This document shows, one piece after another, positions 40,664 through 50,046 of a DNA stretch of 64,000 nt. The notes below the pieces were generated by a model. That model saw nothing but the letters and a program-made list of their open reading frames with translations. It was not told where the DNA came from and did not search any database. The stretch is from assembly GCA_965217565.1 (NCBI GenBank), contig CBDCIS010000011.1:49082-113081 (forward strand). The letters run 5' to 3'. How positions within the stretch are numbered: the stretch's first letter is position 1; each line of letters starts with the position of its first letter. Made by a program: the position numbers and the translations under genes. This stretch comes from CBDCIS01 sp965217565. GTDB lineage: Bacteria; Chloroflexota; Dehalococcoidia; Lucifugimonadales; CATOSD01.

Positions 40664-41752
40664 ATTAGTACCAGACCATCACAGACTGCCGCGCTAAGCC
40701 CGGAGCGAGTCAACGAAATGAGTCGCAACTTCTGGAACTCGGCGATAGTGCGCGCAGGAATCAAATTGGAGGTTTTCCCCCTGTTGGAGGAACGAAGCCT
40801 CCCTTACGAAGAGGTAGCGCGACAGCTTGAAGGAGACCCCCGCTTCGTCCAGGCCTTTCTCGAGGCATGTGTCGCGCTCGGCCTAATGGAAAAGGAAGGG
40901 GACGAGTTCAGATGCTCGGCAATGTCGGCCGCCTTCCTCGTGCCGGGCAAGCAGGACTACGTTGGAGACCTCGTTCTCCACATCACCAACTACTGGCACA
41001 GTTGGGGCAATCTCGACAGCCTCGTCATCGAGGGCAGGACCGAGCTTCCGTTCGAGAACGAATACACTGACGTTTCCACCTATTGGACCGACTACATGAA
41101 GGGCCAGCACAATCGGGCGGCGGCCGGACAGGCCGAGAACCTGGTCCGAAACGTGGACGTCAGCCACAAGCGCAAGCTCCTGGATCTCGGAGGCGGCGCG
41201 GGCAGCTACAGCATCGCCCTGTGCGGCGCGAATCCCCAACTCCAAGCATACGTCATCGACCAGAAGGAGCCTCTCGAAATAGCCGACGAACTGGTCCGAG
41301 ATCACGACCTCCAGGACCGGATCACACTGGTAGAAGGAGACTTCAACCATGTGGAACTTGGCAGCGACAGCGACTTGGTGCTCATCTCAGGCGTCGTGCT
41401 CATAAAGTCCGGAGAGGAATGTCGGAAACTCTTCCGGCGCGCCTACGACGCCCTCGCGCCAGGCGGCATGGTCATCGTGCAGGACTTTATGCGGGTGGAC
41501 TACAGCTCGAGCCGAAGCTTCCTCGACATCATGATGGACATGTACGTTCTCATTGGCTTCGACCCACAGGCGGGCGACCGCCACGGCGACGAGTACGCCA
41601 GGTGGCTTGCCGACACCGGATTCGACGCCATCACGCAAATTCCGCTTCCAACGCACCTAGCCATTATCACCGCGGAAAAGCCGCCCACCTCACCCGTCCC
41701 CGGGAATAGCGCAGCCCGCTCCGCCAGGTACGCCCTCCCGCACAACCCTTAG
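40664..41752 (+). CDS. SAM-dependent O-methyltransferase (apparent ATT start)
   Basis: The 362-residue protein has an N-terminal winged-helix dimerisation domain (LSPERVNEMSRNFWNSAIVRAG, split by the usual ATG call) and a Rossmann domain with LLDLGGGAGSYS (172-183), as in acetylserotonin/hydroxyneurosporene-type O-methyltransferases. The frame upstream of ATG 40718 stays open to a stop at 40640-40642 with no ATG, GTG or TTG. A perfect AGGAGGTGAT lies at 40651-40660, and ATT at 40664 sits at ideal spacing. If ATT is not used, the gene starts at 40718 and lacks a ribosome-binding site. Confidence 0.72.
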   Translation: MSTRPSQTAALSPERVNEMSRNFWNSAIVRAGIKLEVFPLLEERSLPYEEVARQLEGDPRFVQAFLEACVALGLMEKEGDEFRCSAMSAAFLVPGKQDYVGDLVLHITNYWHSWGNLDSLVIEGRTELPFENEYTDVSTYWTDYMKGQHNRAAAGQAENLVRNVDVSHKRKLLDLGGGAGSYSIALCGANPQLQAYVIDQKEPLEIADELVRDHDLQDRITLVEGDFNHVELGSDSDLVLISGVVLIKSGEECRKLFRRAYDALAPGGMVIVQDFMRVDYSSSRSFLDIMMDMYVLIGFDPQAGDRHGDEYARWLADTGFDAITQIPLPTHLAIITAEKPPTSPVPGNSAARSARYALPHNP

Positions 41753-41857
41753 CGTCACTCCTCTTCTGGCTCCACCCTACCGACCCATGGACGTCGTTCA
41801 ACGGGAGCATGTCCCCTTTCGTTCGGTAATGGAGACCTTGCAAGTCTGCACGGGCTT

Positions 41858-41970
41858 TACCAAGCCCGTCAATTGCGCTTTCACTGCGTCATCCTAACGG
41901 AAGCCGGGAGGCGGCGGAGCGAACAGAGGAAAGTCAAAGCCCCCAGGGTTGCGCCTGGGGGCTTTCCATT
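41858..41970. terminator. Convergent terminator region (two hairpins)
   Basis: ACGGGCTT/AAGCCCGT (about 41859-41878) and a longer stem with right arm CCTGGGGGCTTT ending in CCATTTT (about 41938-41970) lie between the convergent methyltransferase and gamma-glutamyltransferase genes. The second hairpin has T-rich flanks on both strands and can serve both genes. Confidence 0.65.
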
Positions 41971-41988
41971 TTGAGCGTGTGGGCGAGG

Positions 41989-43722
41989 CTAGAATCCCCT
42001 CGCCTCGGCCAGTCGAAACACGTCCACGCCCGCGTGTATCCGGCCCGTGTCCGGGTCCACCATCAGCCCCACCGGAACCGCGAACCCACCGTGCGCCGCG
42101 CTCTCCTGCACTACGCCTACATTGTGCCCCATGCGGCGCAGAGCCTCGATGGAGTCCTCGTCGATGCGCGAATCCACGAACGTCTCCCTATCCGCCGCGT
42201 CAACCCGCGGAGCGGCGATGGCCTCCTGGATGCCCATCTTGTGGTCCAGAACGTTCATGATGATCTGGGCGTTGCAGTTCATGATCTTGCGTCCACCGGG
42301 CGCGCCCACGCTCAGCAGCGGCTTGCCGTCTCGCAGCGCCAGCAGGGGGACCATGTTCGCCAACCCTCGCTTGTAGCCGGCAATCGAGTTCGCCGCGCCA
42401 GGCATCGGGTTGAATACGATCATCCCGTTGGTGTGCAGGAGTCCCGTGCCTGGTACGATCACGCGGGAGCCGAAACCGCCGACCGCCGTCTGCGTGCAGG
42501 ACACCATGTTACGGTCCTTGTCTATCACTCCGTAATGAGTGGTACAGTCCTCCAAGCTTGGCGGCGACGCGGACAGCGCCTCCACCGGGCGAGGCTGCTT
42601 CTCGAACTGCCAGGGATCGTGCAGCGCCGCGTCCGCGTAGGCCACCCAGGGCTGTAAGTCTCGCTCGCCCTCGAGGGCCGCGCGGCTCCGATCGATCGTG
42701 CCCGCTACGCTTTTGGCGTACCCCTCGGACAGGATGCCATCGAGTGGAACACGCACGAAATCGGGGTCGCCCAGGTAGTGATACCTGTCCGCGAAGGCGT
42801 GACGTGCAGCCTCGATGAACAGGTGCAGGTACTCAGGCGAGTTGTGGGGAAGCGTCCCCATGTCGAAGTTGTCCAGCACACCGAGCAGTTGCAACGCCGT
42901 TGTGCACCCGCTCGGCATGGGTATGCCGACAATCTCATTGCCACGATACCACACGCGGGCGGGTTCCGAGACCTCTACCTTGTAGTCGCTAAAGTCTTCC
43001 GCGCTCAGGTATCCGCCGTGCTTGGTTATGTACTCCTCTACGGCGTGGGGAATCTCGCCCTCGTACATGCCCGCCCTGCCCTGTATCGCTATGCGGCGAA
43101 GCGTCTGACCCAGGTCGCGCTGCACGACCTTGTCGATGCCCATGCGCGGCGGATGACCGTTAGGCAGGAAAATCCTGGCCGCTTCACCGAACTTCTCGAA
43201 GTCGGCCATAGATTGACCTATGCTGAACACATTGTGCCAATCGGGCAGATAACCCTCTTCGGCGTAGTGGATGGCAGGCTCCATAAGCTGTTCCAGCGGC
43301 AGAGTCCCAAACATCTCATGCGCCTTGCACAGGCCCGCGGTTGTGCCTGGAACGCCTATGGACTGGTAACCCACGAAGTTGGCCTGGTCTTCCACTTCGT
43401 ACAGACCGTTGCCCTGTTCGACCTGCCCGATTATCTTGTACATGTCCGCCTTGGCCGCCTTGGGGGCGCGATGCGAAAAGTCGAGCGCGGTGGTCTTGCC
43501 GTCCAGGTGGACCAGCATCTGGCCATGACCGGCAATGCAGGAACTCTGCGGCTCGACGACAGCCGCACAGAAGCCCATCGCGACGCTGGCGTCCACTGCG
43601 TTGCCGCCTTTGCGCAGCACGTCGATACCCACCTCCGACGTTAGTGGGCGCTCGCTCGCCACCGCTCCGTTATCAGCTATCACCTCATCCTTGGATGGTC
43701 GCCAGACGCTGCGCAGACCCAT
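41989..43722 (-). CDS. Gamma-glutamyltransferase
   Basis: The 577-residue protein is a full-length gamma-glutamyltransferase. It has GGNAVDASVA and CIAGHGQM in the large subunit and the DCTTHYGVIDKDRN motif, whose Thr394 is the expected autocleavage site and nucleophile. The small subunit follows with FGSRVIVPGTGLLHTNGM. No secretion signal is visible. It is diverged from the family member at 1697-3289. The neighbouring genes (amidohydrolase, peptide transporter) suggest work on imported gamma-glutamyl compounds. Confidence 0.9.
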   Translation of the reverse strand: MGLRSVWRPSKDEVIADNGAVASERPLTSEVGIDVLRKGGNAVDASVAMGFCAAVVEPQSSCIAGHGQMLVHLDGKTTALDFSHRAPKAAKADMYKIIGQVEQGNGLYEVEDQANFVGYQSIGVPGTTAGLCKAHEMFGTLPLEQLMEPAIHYAEEGYLPDWHNVFSIGQSMADFEKFGEAARIFLPNGHPPRMGIDKVVQRDLGQTLRRIAIQGRAGMYEGEIPHAVEEYITKHGGYLSAEDFSDYKVEVSEPARVWYRGNEIVGIPMPSGCTTALQLLGVLDNFDMGTLPHNSPEYLHLFIEAARHAFADRYHYLGDPDFVRVPLDGILSEGYAKSVAGTIDRSRAALEGERDLQPWVAYADAALHDPWQFEKQPRPVEALSASPPSLEDCTTHYGVIDKDRNMVSCTQTAVGGFGSRVIVPGTGLLHTNGMIVFNPMPGAANSIAGYKRGLANMVPLLALRDGKPLLSVGAPGGRKIMNCNAQIIMNVLDHKMGIQEAIAAPRVDAADRETFVDSRIDEDSIEALRRMGHNVGVVQESAAHGGFAVPVGLMVDPDTGRIHAGVDVFRLAEARGF

Positions 43723-43887
43723 AATGCACCTCCATGAGCGTGTTCATTTAAGGGTGATTATACGCCATTTCAGCAATGCGCGTCATCCGCGCCCTAAACG
43801 CGCTGAAGGTTTGCCTGCCTATGGTAGAATGGACTTGGTTACCTCGGCCAGTATTGTGGAAATGAATCTGTGATGGAGTGGAGCGAT

Positions 43888-45504
43888 ATGGACTTGATCG
43901 TCATCAATGGCAGAGTTGAGACTATGGACGCCGCCGGCAGCGTTGTCGAGGCCGTGGGCGTGCGGGATGGCAAGCTGGCCGCACTGGGCAGCAACCGGGA
44001 CGTGCTCGCGGATAGACGCGCGGGAACGACCATCATCGACGCGGCCGGCAGGGCCGTGCTTCCCGGGTTTATCGAGCCGCACAACCATATGGTGGGCTTT
44101 GGCACGAGCCTTCTCGAGGTGGACGTCAGGACTCCTCCCAACAGGAATATCGGCGAAATCGTGGAGCGGCTCCGAGAGCGCGCCGCCGCGACGCCGCTGG
44201 GCGATTGGGTTCGGGGCCGCGGCTACGACGACACCGGCCTGGAAGATATGCGCCATCCCAACCGCAACGACCTCGATAGCGTTTCAACCGAGCATCCCAT
44301 CATGATAGTGCACAACTCCGGCCACATGCTCGCCGCAAACAGCAGGGCGCTTGAGATGGCTAACATCCACGCGGAGACCGAGGACCCGTCCGGCGGCCGC
44401 ATCGGACGTTTCCCCGGGAGCCCGGAGCCGGACGGGATGTTGTACGAAACCGCGCAGGGGGCCATCCAGCAAATAGTACGCACCTACGACGAGGAGGAGG
44501 TGCGTAAGGGTTTCACGATGGCGCAGGAGGAGTATCTCAGGCAGGGCGTCACCACCATCCACGACGCCGGAGTGGGACGGGGGCGCGGTGTGGATATTCT
44601 GAAGACGTACCAGGATGCCAGGCGAGAGGGGTTCCTGAAGTTCAGGGTCAACATGTTCATCCAGTATGCCCTCCTCAAGGAACTCGACTTCGCCCTCCAA
44701 ACAGGATTCGGCGACGAGTGGGTCAGGGTCGCGGGCTGTAAGATAGTGTCGGACGGCTCGATTCAGGGCATCACGGCGGCGCTGCGCGAGCCGTACTTCT
44801 GCGACGACAGCCAGAAAGGTTGGCTCATCTTCGAACAAGAGGAGCTCAACGAGATGGTGATGACTCTTTACGAGAAAGGCTACCAGATCGCCACTCACGC
44901 CAACGGTGACGCCGCCATCGACTCGACGCTGATAGCGTACGAGAATGCGCTGCGAGCCATTCCGAAGGCCGATCACCGCTTTCGCATCGAACATTGCCAG
45001 GTCTGCCATCCGGAGCACATCGCCAAGATGAGCGAGCTTGGCGTAATTCCCGACTTCTTTGCCAATCATGTCTATTACTGGGGCGACCGCCACCGGGACC
45101 GCTTCCTGGGTCCTGAGCGCGTGCGAAACCTCGACCCAGTTGGCTCAGCCGTGCAGGCCGGCATCCAGCCGTTGCTGCACTCGGACTGCCCGGTGACACC
45201 GGTAAGCCCGCTGTTTTGCATCCAGAGCGCGGCGGCGAGGGTCACAAGCTCAGGTCAGGTGCTCAACGACCCCGAGCGAATCTCGGTGCGGCAAGCCGTG
45301 TCCACCATGACGGTGAACGCGGCGCGCGGAGCCTTCGAGGAGAACGTGAAAGGAAGCCTGGAGATTGGCAAGCTGGGCGACCTGGTGGTCCTGAACCAAG
45401 ACCCGTTCAAAGAGGCGCCAAAGGACATAGGCCAGATCGAAGTCGCGGCCACGGTAGTGGGCGGCCAGGTGATGTACAGCACGAACGAACTTTCGGTGGG
45501 GTAG
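43888..45504 (+). CDS. Amidohydrolase family 3 protein (YtcJ-like) 1
   Basis: The 538-residue metal-dependent hydrolase has the first-strand HxH motif (H65, H67 in IEPHNHMVG), ATHANGDAAID, RIEHCQVCHPEHI and LLHSDCPVTPVSP as further metal and active-site strands. The family cleaves amides and N-substituted formamides. ATG 43888 aligns with the paralogue's start. It is divergent from the gamma-glutamyltransferase gene. The paralogue at 48370-49989 shares the whole layout and identical positions of these motifs. Confidence 0.87.
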   Translation: MDLIVINGRVETMDAAGSVVEAVGVRDGKLAALGSNRDVLADRRAGTTIIDAAGRAVLPGFIEPHNHMVGFGTSLLEVDVRTPPNRNIGEIVERLRERAAATPLGDWVRGRGYDDTGLEDMRHPNRNDLDSVSTEHPIMIVHNSGHMLAANSRALEMANIHAETEDPSGGRIGRFPGSPEPDGMLYETAQGAIQQIVRTYDEEEVRKGFTMAQEEYLRQGVTTIHDAGVGRGRGVDILKTYQDARREGFLKFRVNMFIQYALLKELDFALQTGFGDEWVRVAGCKIVSDGSIQGITAALREPYFCDDSQKGWLIFEQEELNEMVMTLYEKGYQIATHANGDAAIDSTLIAYENALRAIPKADHRFRIEHCQVCHPEHIAKMSELGVIPDFFANHVYYWGDRHRDRFLGPERVRNLDPVGSAVQAGIQPLLHSDCPVTPVSPLFCIQSAAARVTSSGQVLNDPERISVRQAVSTMTVNAARGAFEENVKGSLEIGKLGDLVVLNQDPFKEAPKDIGQIEVAATVVGGQVMYSTNELSVG

Positions 45505-45630
45505 TTTGCTGGTAGCGTTCCCAAGTGATTGTAATAGGAGCGGGCCACCGTCAACACCGATCCGTCATTCCCGCGAAAGCGGGAACGAAGGCTGGGCAAG
45601 GGACGTTGTGTCCGCTAGGGCCTGTTCACA

Positions 45631-46065
45631 CTAACGCAACGCATCGAAGATGAGCGCAAACAGGATGAACCCAAGGAAGAGAGCGTCCAGCTTCTCAAAG
45701 CGAGAGAAGATACGCCGAAAGCCCTTCAACCGTCGAAACAACCGCTCGATTTCGTTCCGACGCTTGTACATCTCCCGGTCGTACTGCCAAGGGTCAACCC
45801 TCGTGCTCAGGGGCGGAACTATCGGGGTGAACCCCAGGGCCAACGCCAGTTGGCGGGTCTCATTCCCCTCGTATGCCCGGTCCATTAACAGGAACGGGTT
45901 CTGGTCCTGTGTTCCGAGGCGCTTTAGCAGCTTTCGCCCCTCCGGCGCATCGTGGGCCTGTCCGGGAGAAAGGGAGAACGTCACGGCTGTTCTAGCATCC
46001 GCGGCAACCATATGAATCTTGGTGGTCCAGCCGCCACGGGACTTGCCGATGGACTGGGGTCCGTT
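45631..46065 (-). CDS. IS5-family transposase 2, OrfB (frameshift-joined part)
   Basis: This is the C-terminal half of the transposase: NGPQSIGKSRGGWTTKIHMV, SPGQAHDAPEG, the MDRAYEGNE Asp region, and RNEIERLFRRLKGFRRIFSR with the catalytic Glu. The coordinates begin at the codon reached by a -1 slip on the A8 run (46071-46064 on this strand). With OrfA the product is about 252 residues. Confidence 0.8.
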   Translation of the reverse strand, partial: NGPQSIGKSRGGWTTKIHMVAADARTAVTFSLSPGQAHDAPEGRKLLKRLGTQDQNPFLLMDRAYEGNETRQLALALGFTPIVPPLSTRVDPWQYDREMYKRRNEIERLFRRLKGFRRIFSRFEKLDALFLGFILFALIFDALR

Positions 46066-46388
46066 TTTTTTAACGCACCGGTTCCATCGGGATGGACCTT
46101 GACTATGGTACTGTCCATGGAAACCGCTTCTATCTTGATACGCACTATGTGCTCTCGTTGAAGATACTCGAAAACCCGGTCGAGCACACCGTTCTTGGAC
46201 CACCGGTTCATCCGGGTGTAGACGGTGTGCCAGTTGCCAAATCGAGGCGGCAATCCCCGCCATTTGCAGCCTTGCTCGGCGACATAGAGGATAGCGTTGA
46301 GTACTTGCAGGTTCGACAGGCTGACGTTGCCACGCTGAACGGGAAGGATCGGCGCAATTCGTTGGTGCTGAACTTCGGTGATTTCCAT
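45981..46388 (-). CDS. IS5-family transposase 2, OrfA
   Basis: This 135-residue frame carries the N-terminal transposase domain (CKWRGLPPRFGNWHTVYTRMNRW) and the first catalytic Asp region (AVSMDSTIVKVHPDG). Family similarity ends at GALKK, exactly at the A8 run, after which the -1 frame continues it. The 27 residues past that point are out-of-frame sequence. Confidence 0.82.
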   Translation of the reverse strand: MEITEVQHQRIAPILPVQRGNVSLSNLQVLNAILYVAEQGCKWRGLPPRFGNWHTVYTRMNRWSKNGVLDRVFEYLQREHIVRIKIEAVSMDSTIVKVHPDGTGALKKTDPSPSASPVAAGPPRFIWLPRMLEQP

Positions 46389-46430
46389 TCTCGGATTGTA
46401 ACATAATTTGGCTATTAGTGTGAACAGACC

Positions 46431-47330
46431 CTAGTCCACGCCACCTCGGAATTGGCCGCGCAGCCTGGGGTCCAGCACGTCGCGCAGCCCGTCTCCCAGC
46501 AGATTCAGGCCCAGCACTGTTATGGCGATTGCCACCCCAGGGAAGACCATCAGGTAGCCCCTGGTGTTGATGTACTCGCGCGCGTCGGAGATCATCCTTC
46601 CCCAGCTGGGGACGTCCGCGCCCACTCCCGCGCCGAGGAAGCTGAGGCCCGCCTCCACCAGGATCGCGGTGGCAAAGGTGAAGGAGCCCAGCACCAGCAA
46701 CGGCGCCATGATGTTGGGCAGGATGTGAAAAGCCATTACGCGAATGGCCGACGAGCCGATAGCCTTCTCAGCGTCGATGTACATCAGCCCTCGAATGGCA
46801 AGCGTCGAGCCACGGGCTATACGCGCCGTCCTCGGCAGGTAGGTAACCGTGAGGGCGATGATGACGTTCATGACGCTCGCCCCAAGCGCGGCCATCAATG
46901 CCAGCGCGAACACAAGCGACGGGAAGGCGCTAAGACCGTCCACGATTCGCATGATGACCGTGTCCGCCCTGGGAAAGTAGCCGGAAACCAGGCCTATCGC
47001 GGTGCCCAGGGGTATGGAGACGGCGACGACAGTGGCCCCTATGAACAGGGAAAGCCGCGCGCCGGCAAGGGTCATACTGAAAACGTCACGGCCCAGGTTG
47101 TCGGTGCCGAAGTAGTGCTCCCCGGACGGCGCTTGCAGGCGAATCGCGGGGTTGAGCCTGGTGGCCTCGTGCGTGGCGATGACGTCGGCGAATATCGCTA
47201 TTAGCGTAAGCAGAGTCAGGATCACCGCGCCGACACGCATGTAGCCGCTCGACCATATCCTTTGATAGGCTCGCCGCCAGCGTTCCCGCAAGGGACGCCG
47301 GAGAGATACGACCTCGCTCGTAACTTCCAC
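46431..47330 (-). CDS. ABC transporter permease, DppC type (second transporter)
   Basis: The 299-residue permease has YFGTDNLGRDVFSMTLAGARLSL, the coupling region MYIDAEKAIGSS and the terminal GDGLRDVLDPRLRG, then FRGGVD. GTG 47330 with GGAGG ten bases upstream is chosen; the longer frame overlaps the dppB-type gene. The stop codon TAG is part of the CTAG target site duplicated by the IS5-family element, so the insertion left the coding sequence complete. Confidence 0.88.
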   Translation of the reverse strand: MEVTSEVVSLRRPLRERWRRAYQRIWSSGYMRVGAVILTLLTLIAIFADVIATHEATRLNPAIRLQAPSGEHYFGTDNLGRDVFSMTLAGARLSLFIGATVVAVSIPLGTAIGLVSGYFPRADTVIMRIVDGLSAFPSLVFALALMAALGASVMNVIIALTVTYLPRTARIARGSTLAIRGLMYIDAEKAIGSSAIRVMAFHILPNIMAPLLVLGSFTFATAILVEAGLSFLGAGVGADVPSWGRMISDAREYINTRGYLMVFPGVAIAITVLGLNLLGDGLRDVLDPRLRGQFRGGVD

Positions 47331-47376
47331 TTGCTTTATGCCTCCGTTGTGCCCCAGACTTTTTGGCACGCCTTTC

Positions 47377-48321
47377 CTAATACCTGATGCGGGGATCCAT
47401 GTAGGCGTACAGGATGTCAACGATCAGATTGAAGATGATGAACAGGCCGGCAATCATCATAAGGACGGCCTGGATTAGGGGATAGTCCTGATTTATCAGC
47501 GCGGACGCTATCAGGCGTCCCAGGCCGGGTATCGTGAAGACGGTTTCAATAACCACCGCGCCGCTCAATACGCCGGCCATGCCCAGTCCCCAAATCGTAA
47601 CGGTGGGTATGAGGGCGTTTCGGAGGGCGTGGCGCATCAACACTATCTTCGAGGCGAGTCCCTTGGCGTAGGCCGTGCGGATGTAATCCTCCCGGAGCAC
47701 CTCCAACATACTCGACCTCGTCAGGCGGGCTGTGAGAGCCATACGCAGAAAGCCCAGGGCGAAGGCGGGCATTACCATGTGGCGGAAGAAATCGACCGGG
47801 CCGTCGCTGATGAAGGATTTGAAGTCGCTCACCGGCAGCCACTGGAGCTCCACGCCTACGCCAAAAATTAACATCAGCCCCAGCCAGAACGCGGGCACCG
47901 AAATGCCCAACAGGGCAAAGAACATCAGCCCTTGGTCGATGATGGTGTTCGCCTTCCATGCCGCAAGGATGCCTATGGGAATGGCGAAACCCAATGCGAT
48001 TATCTCGGACGCTATGGCAAGAGACAGCGTCGGCTCGATGCGCTCCACGACGGCGTCGAGCACCGGCTTGTTGAGGAAGATGGACTCTCCGAAATCACCC
48101 TTGAACAGCCGCCCGATGAACAATCCGAACTGGATGTGAAGCGGCCTGTGCAGGCCGAGGTTGATTCGGAGTTGCTCTATGTCCTCCAGCTTCGCGTTCT
48201 CGCCGGCCAGTACGGCCGCCGGGTCGCCGGGGGTCAGGCGAAACAGCAGAAACGCCACCAGCGCGACGAAGAACAGCACCGGTATTGCCGCGATGATTCT
48301 TCTGATGATATATGCGGTCAA
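47377..48321 (-). CDS. ABC transporter permease, DppB type (second transporter)
   Basis: The 314-residue permease begins at TTG 48321 (GGGAGAG upstream) with YIIRRIIAAIPVLFFVALVAFLLFRLTPGDP. The coupling region is REDYIRTAYAKGL, and it ends VDILYAYMDPRIRY. It has about six membrane helices. It lies between an amidohydrolase gene (48 bases upstream) and the DppC-type gene, so enzyme and channel are probably made together. Confidence 0.9.
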   Translation of the reverse strand: MTAYIIRRIIAAIPVLFFVALVAFLLFRLTPGDPAAVLAGENAKLEDIEQLRINLGLHRPLHIQFGLFIGRLFKGDFGESIFLNKPVLDAVVERIEPTLSLAIASEIIALGFAIPIGILAAWKANTIIDQGLMFFALLGISVPAFWLGLMLIFGVGVELQWLPVSDFKSFISDGPVDFFRHMVMPAFALGFLRMALTARLTRSSMLEVLREDYIRTAYAKGLASKIVLMRHALRNALIPTVTIWGLGMAGVLSGAVVIETVFTIPGLGRLIASALINQDYPLIQAVLMMIAGLFIIFNLIVDILYAYMDPRIRY

Positions 48322-48369
48322 GCTCTCCCTTTCCCTTCACGCCGCGGCGCCCCAATCGCGGGGCCAACC

Positions 48370-49989
48370 CTATCCGATGGACACTTGCCCATCGTTGTAC
48401 ATTATTTGCCCGCCGACTATCGTGGCCGCTATCTCTATCCCACCCAGCGTGTGCCCCGCCTCCATGAACGGGTCTTGATTCAGTATCGCCACGTCGCCCA
48501 GTTTGCCCACCTCCAGCGAACCTTTCAAGCCCTCTTCGTATGCGCCGTAGGCGGCGTTGGAGCCGACGGCCCTGAGCGCCTCCTGAACAGGCGCCTGCAG
48601 CTCCGGCATCAGCACGTCTCCTGTGTCCGTCATGCGGCTAACCGCGCTCTGCACGCACATGAGCGGGTTCACCGGCGTAACCGGGCAGTCCGAGTGCAGC
48701 AGTGGTCTCAGGCCGGCCCTTATCGCGGCGCCGACCGGGCTTATGTGCGGCCCGCGGTCCGGCCCCAGGAATATGTCCCTGTGCCGGTCGCCCCAATAGT
48801 ATATGTGGTTGGCGAAGTAGTTGGGAATGACGTTGAGACGCCGCATTTTGTTGATGTGGTCGGGCCAGCACATCTGGCAGTGCTCTACCCTGAAGCGCTG
48901 ATTGGGGTTGGGGAGCTCGCCCAGGGCGTACTCGTAGGCGTTGAGCACCTCGTCAATGGCGGCGTCCCCGTTGGCATGGATGATTACCTGGTTTCCCCTC
49001 CTGTGTAGGTCCAGAACCATCTCGTTCAGTTCCTCTTGCGGATAGATGAGCCAGGCGCTCTCGTTGGGGTCGCACCAGTAGGGAGCGCGCAGCGCACCGG
49101 TGACGCCCTGTATCGAGCCATCGGAGACTATCTTGCAACCCGCCACGCGCAGCCACTCATCGCCGTCGCCGGTCTTGACCGAAAAGTCCATCTCCTTGAG
49201 CAGATTGTAGTGGATGAACATGTTGACGCGGAGCTTCAACAGCCCTTCGTCCTTCATGCGGTTGTAGAGTTCGTAGCCGTTCGCGCCCCTGCGGTTGCTC
49301 ACGGCGGCGTCCTGCACCGATGTCACACCCACCTTCAGGTTCTGCTCCACGGCTTCGACGAACGCTCGCCGCACCTCGTCCTGCTCGTATGCGGGTATGC
49401 GCCGCGTCACCAGGTCCTGGGCTGGCATTTCACCGAGCACGCCGTTGGGGTCGGCTGTGCCCGGGTAGCGATAGACCCTCCCGCCTGCCGGGTCCGGCAT
49501 CTCAGAGTGCAGTTCGCCAAGTCGCATGGCCATGCTGTTGGCCATGGCGACGTGACCGTAGCGGGTCGATACGAACACGGGATGCTCCGTGGTCGCCTCG
49601 TCGATGTCCGTTTTGGTCATAAACCGCATCTCGGCGACGGCGGTCTGGTCGAAGCCCCTCGCGAGGATCCACTCGCCTGGTGGAGTCTCCTGCGCGCGGG
49701 CGCGGATGCGCTGAATCACGTCCCTGATGCTGTCGTTTCGCGTGGTGGAGGCGTCCACGCCCAGCAGGGAGACGGCGTGGCCCGCGAGATGGTTGTGCGG
49801 CTCGATAAAGCCCGGCATAACGGTCTTGCCCTGCGCGTCGATGACCGGCACGCCGGCTTTGCGAAAATCCTCGATGTCCTCGTTGGAGCCGACAGCGGCG
49901 ACTCTGCCGTCTTTTATCGCAACCGCCCTGGCGACGGTGTCACGGTAGTCCATGGTGTGGACGCGTCCGTTGATGATGACCAGGTTCAT
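48370..49989 (-). CDS. Amidohydrolase family 3 protein (YtcJ-like) 2
   Basis: The 539-residue protein parallels the one at 43888-45504: H65 and H67 in IEPHNHLAG, ANGDAAIDE, RVEHCQMCWPDHI and LLHSDCPVTPVNP. AAGGAG precedes ATG 49989; the longer frame extends through a repeat and is rejected. Its position inside a peptide-transporter operon suggests it deacylates or deamidates the imported solute. Confidence 0.88.
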   Translation of the reverse strand: MNLVIINGRVHTMDYRDTVARAVAIKDGRVAAVGSNEDIEDFRKAGVPVIDAQGKTVMPGFIEPHNHLAGHAVSLLGVDASTTRNDSIRDVIQRIRARAQETPPGEWILARGFDQTAVAEMRFMTKTDIDEATTEHPVFVSTRYGHVAMANSMAMRLGELHSEMPDPAGGRVYRYPGTADPNGVLGEMPAQDLVTRRIPAYEQDEVRRAFVEAVEQNLKVGVTSVQDAAVSNRRGANGYELYNRMKDEGLLKLRVNMFIHYNLLKEMDFSVKTGDGDEWLRVAGCKIVSDGSIQGVTGALRAPYWCDPNESAWLIYPQEELNEMVLDLHRRGNQVIIHANGDAAIDEVLNAYEYALGELPNPNQRFRVEHCQMCWPDHINKMRRLNVIPNYFANHIYYWGDRHRDIFLGPDRGPHISPVGAAIRAGLRPLLHSDCPVTPVNPLMCVQSAVSRMTDTGDVLMPELQAPVQEALRAVGSNAAYGAYEEGLKGSLEVGKLGDVAILNQDPFMEAGHTLGGIEIAATIVGGQIMYNDGQVSIG

Positions 49990-50046
49990 TATGCCGCTCC
50001 TTGGTGGCCCATTGCCGCCCTCATCAAAGAGCGCGGCAATAGATTT

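Larger units (their letters stand above)
45615..46434. mobile_element. IS5-family insertion sequence 2 with CTAG target duplication
   Basis: The element (45619-46430, 812 bp) has 16-bp ends GGCCTGTTCACACTAA and, on the other strand, GGTCTGTTCACACTAA (one mismatch). CTAG flanks both sides (45615-45618 and 46431-46434). The right CTAG contains the stop codon of the adjacent permease gene. It encodes one transposase on the - strand in two frames. It differs in sequence from the first IS5 element of the window. Confidence 0.9.

Noticed and set aside
41881..41940. Possible RNase P or other structured RNA (GAGGAAAGTC-like string)
   Set aside because: Only a short motif is present and the region is too small; it is better explained as the convergent terminator zone.
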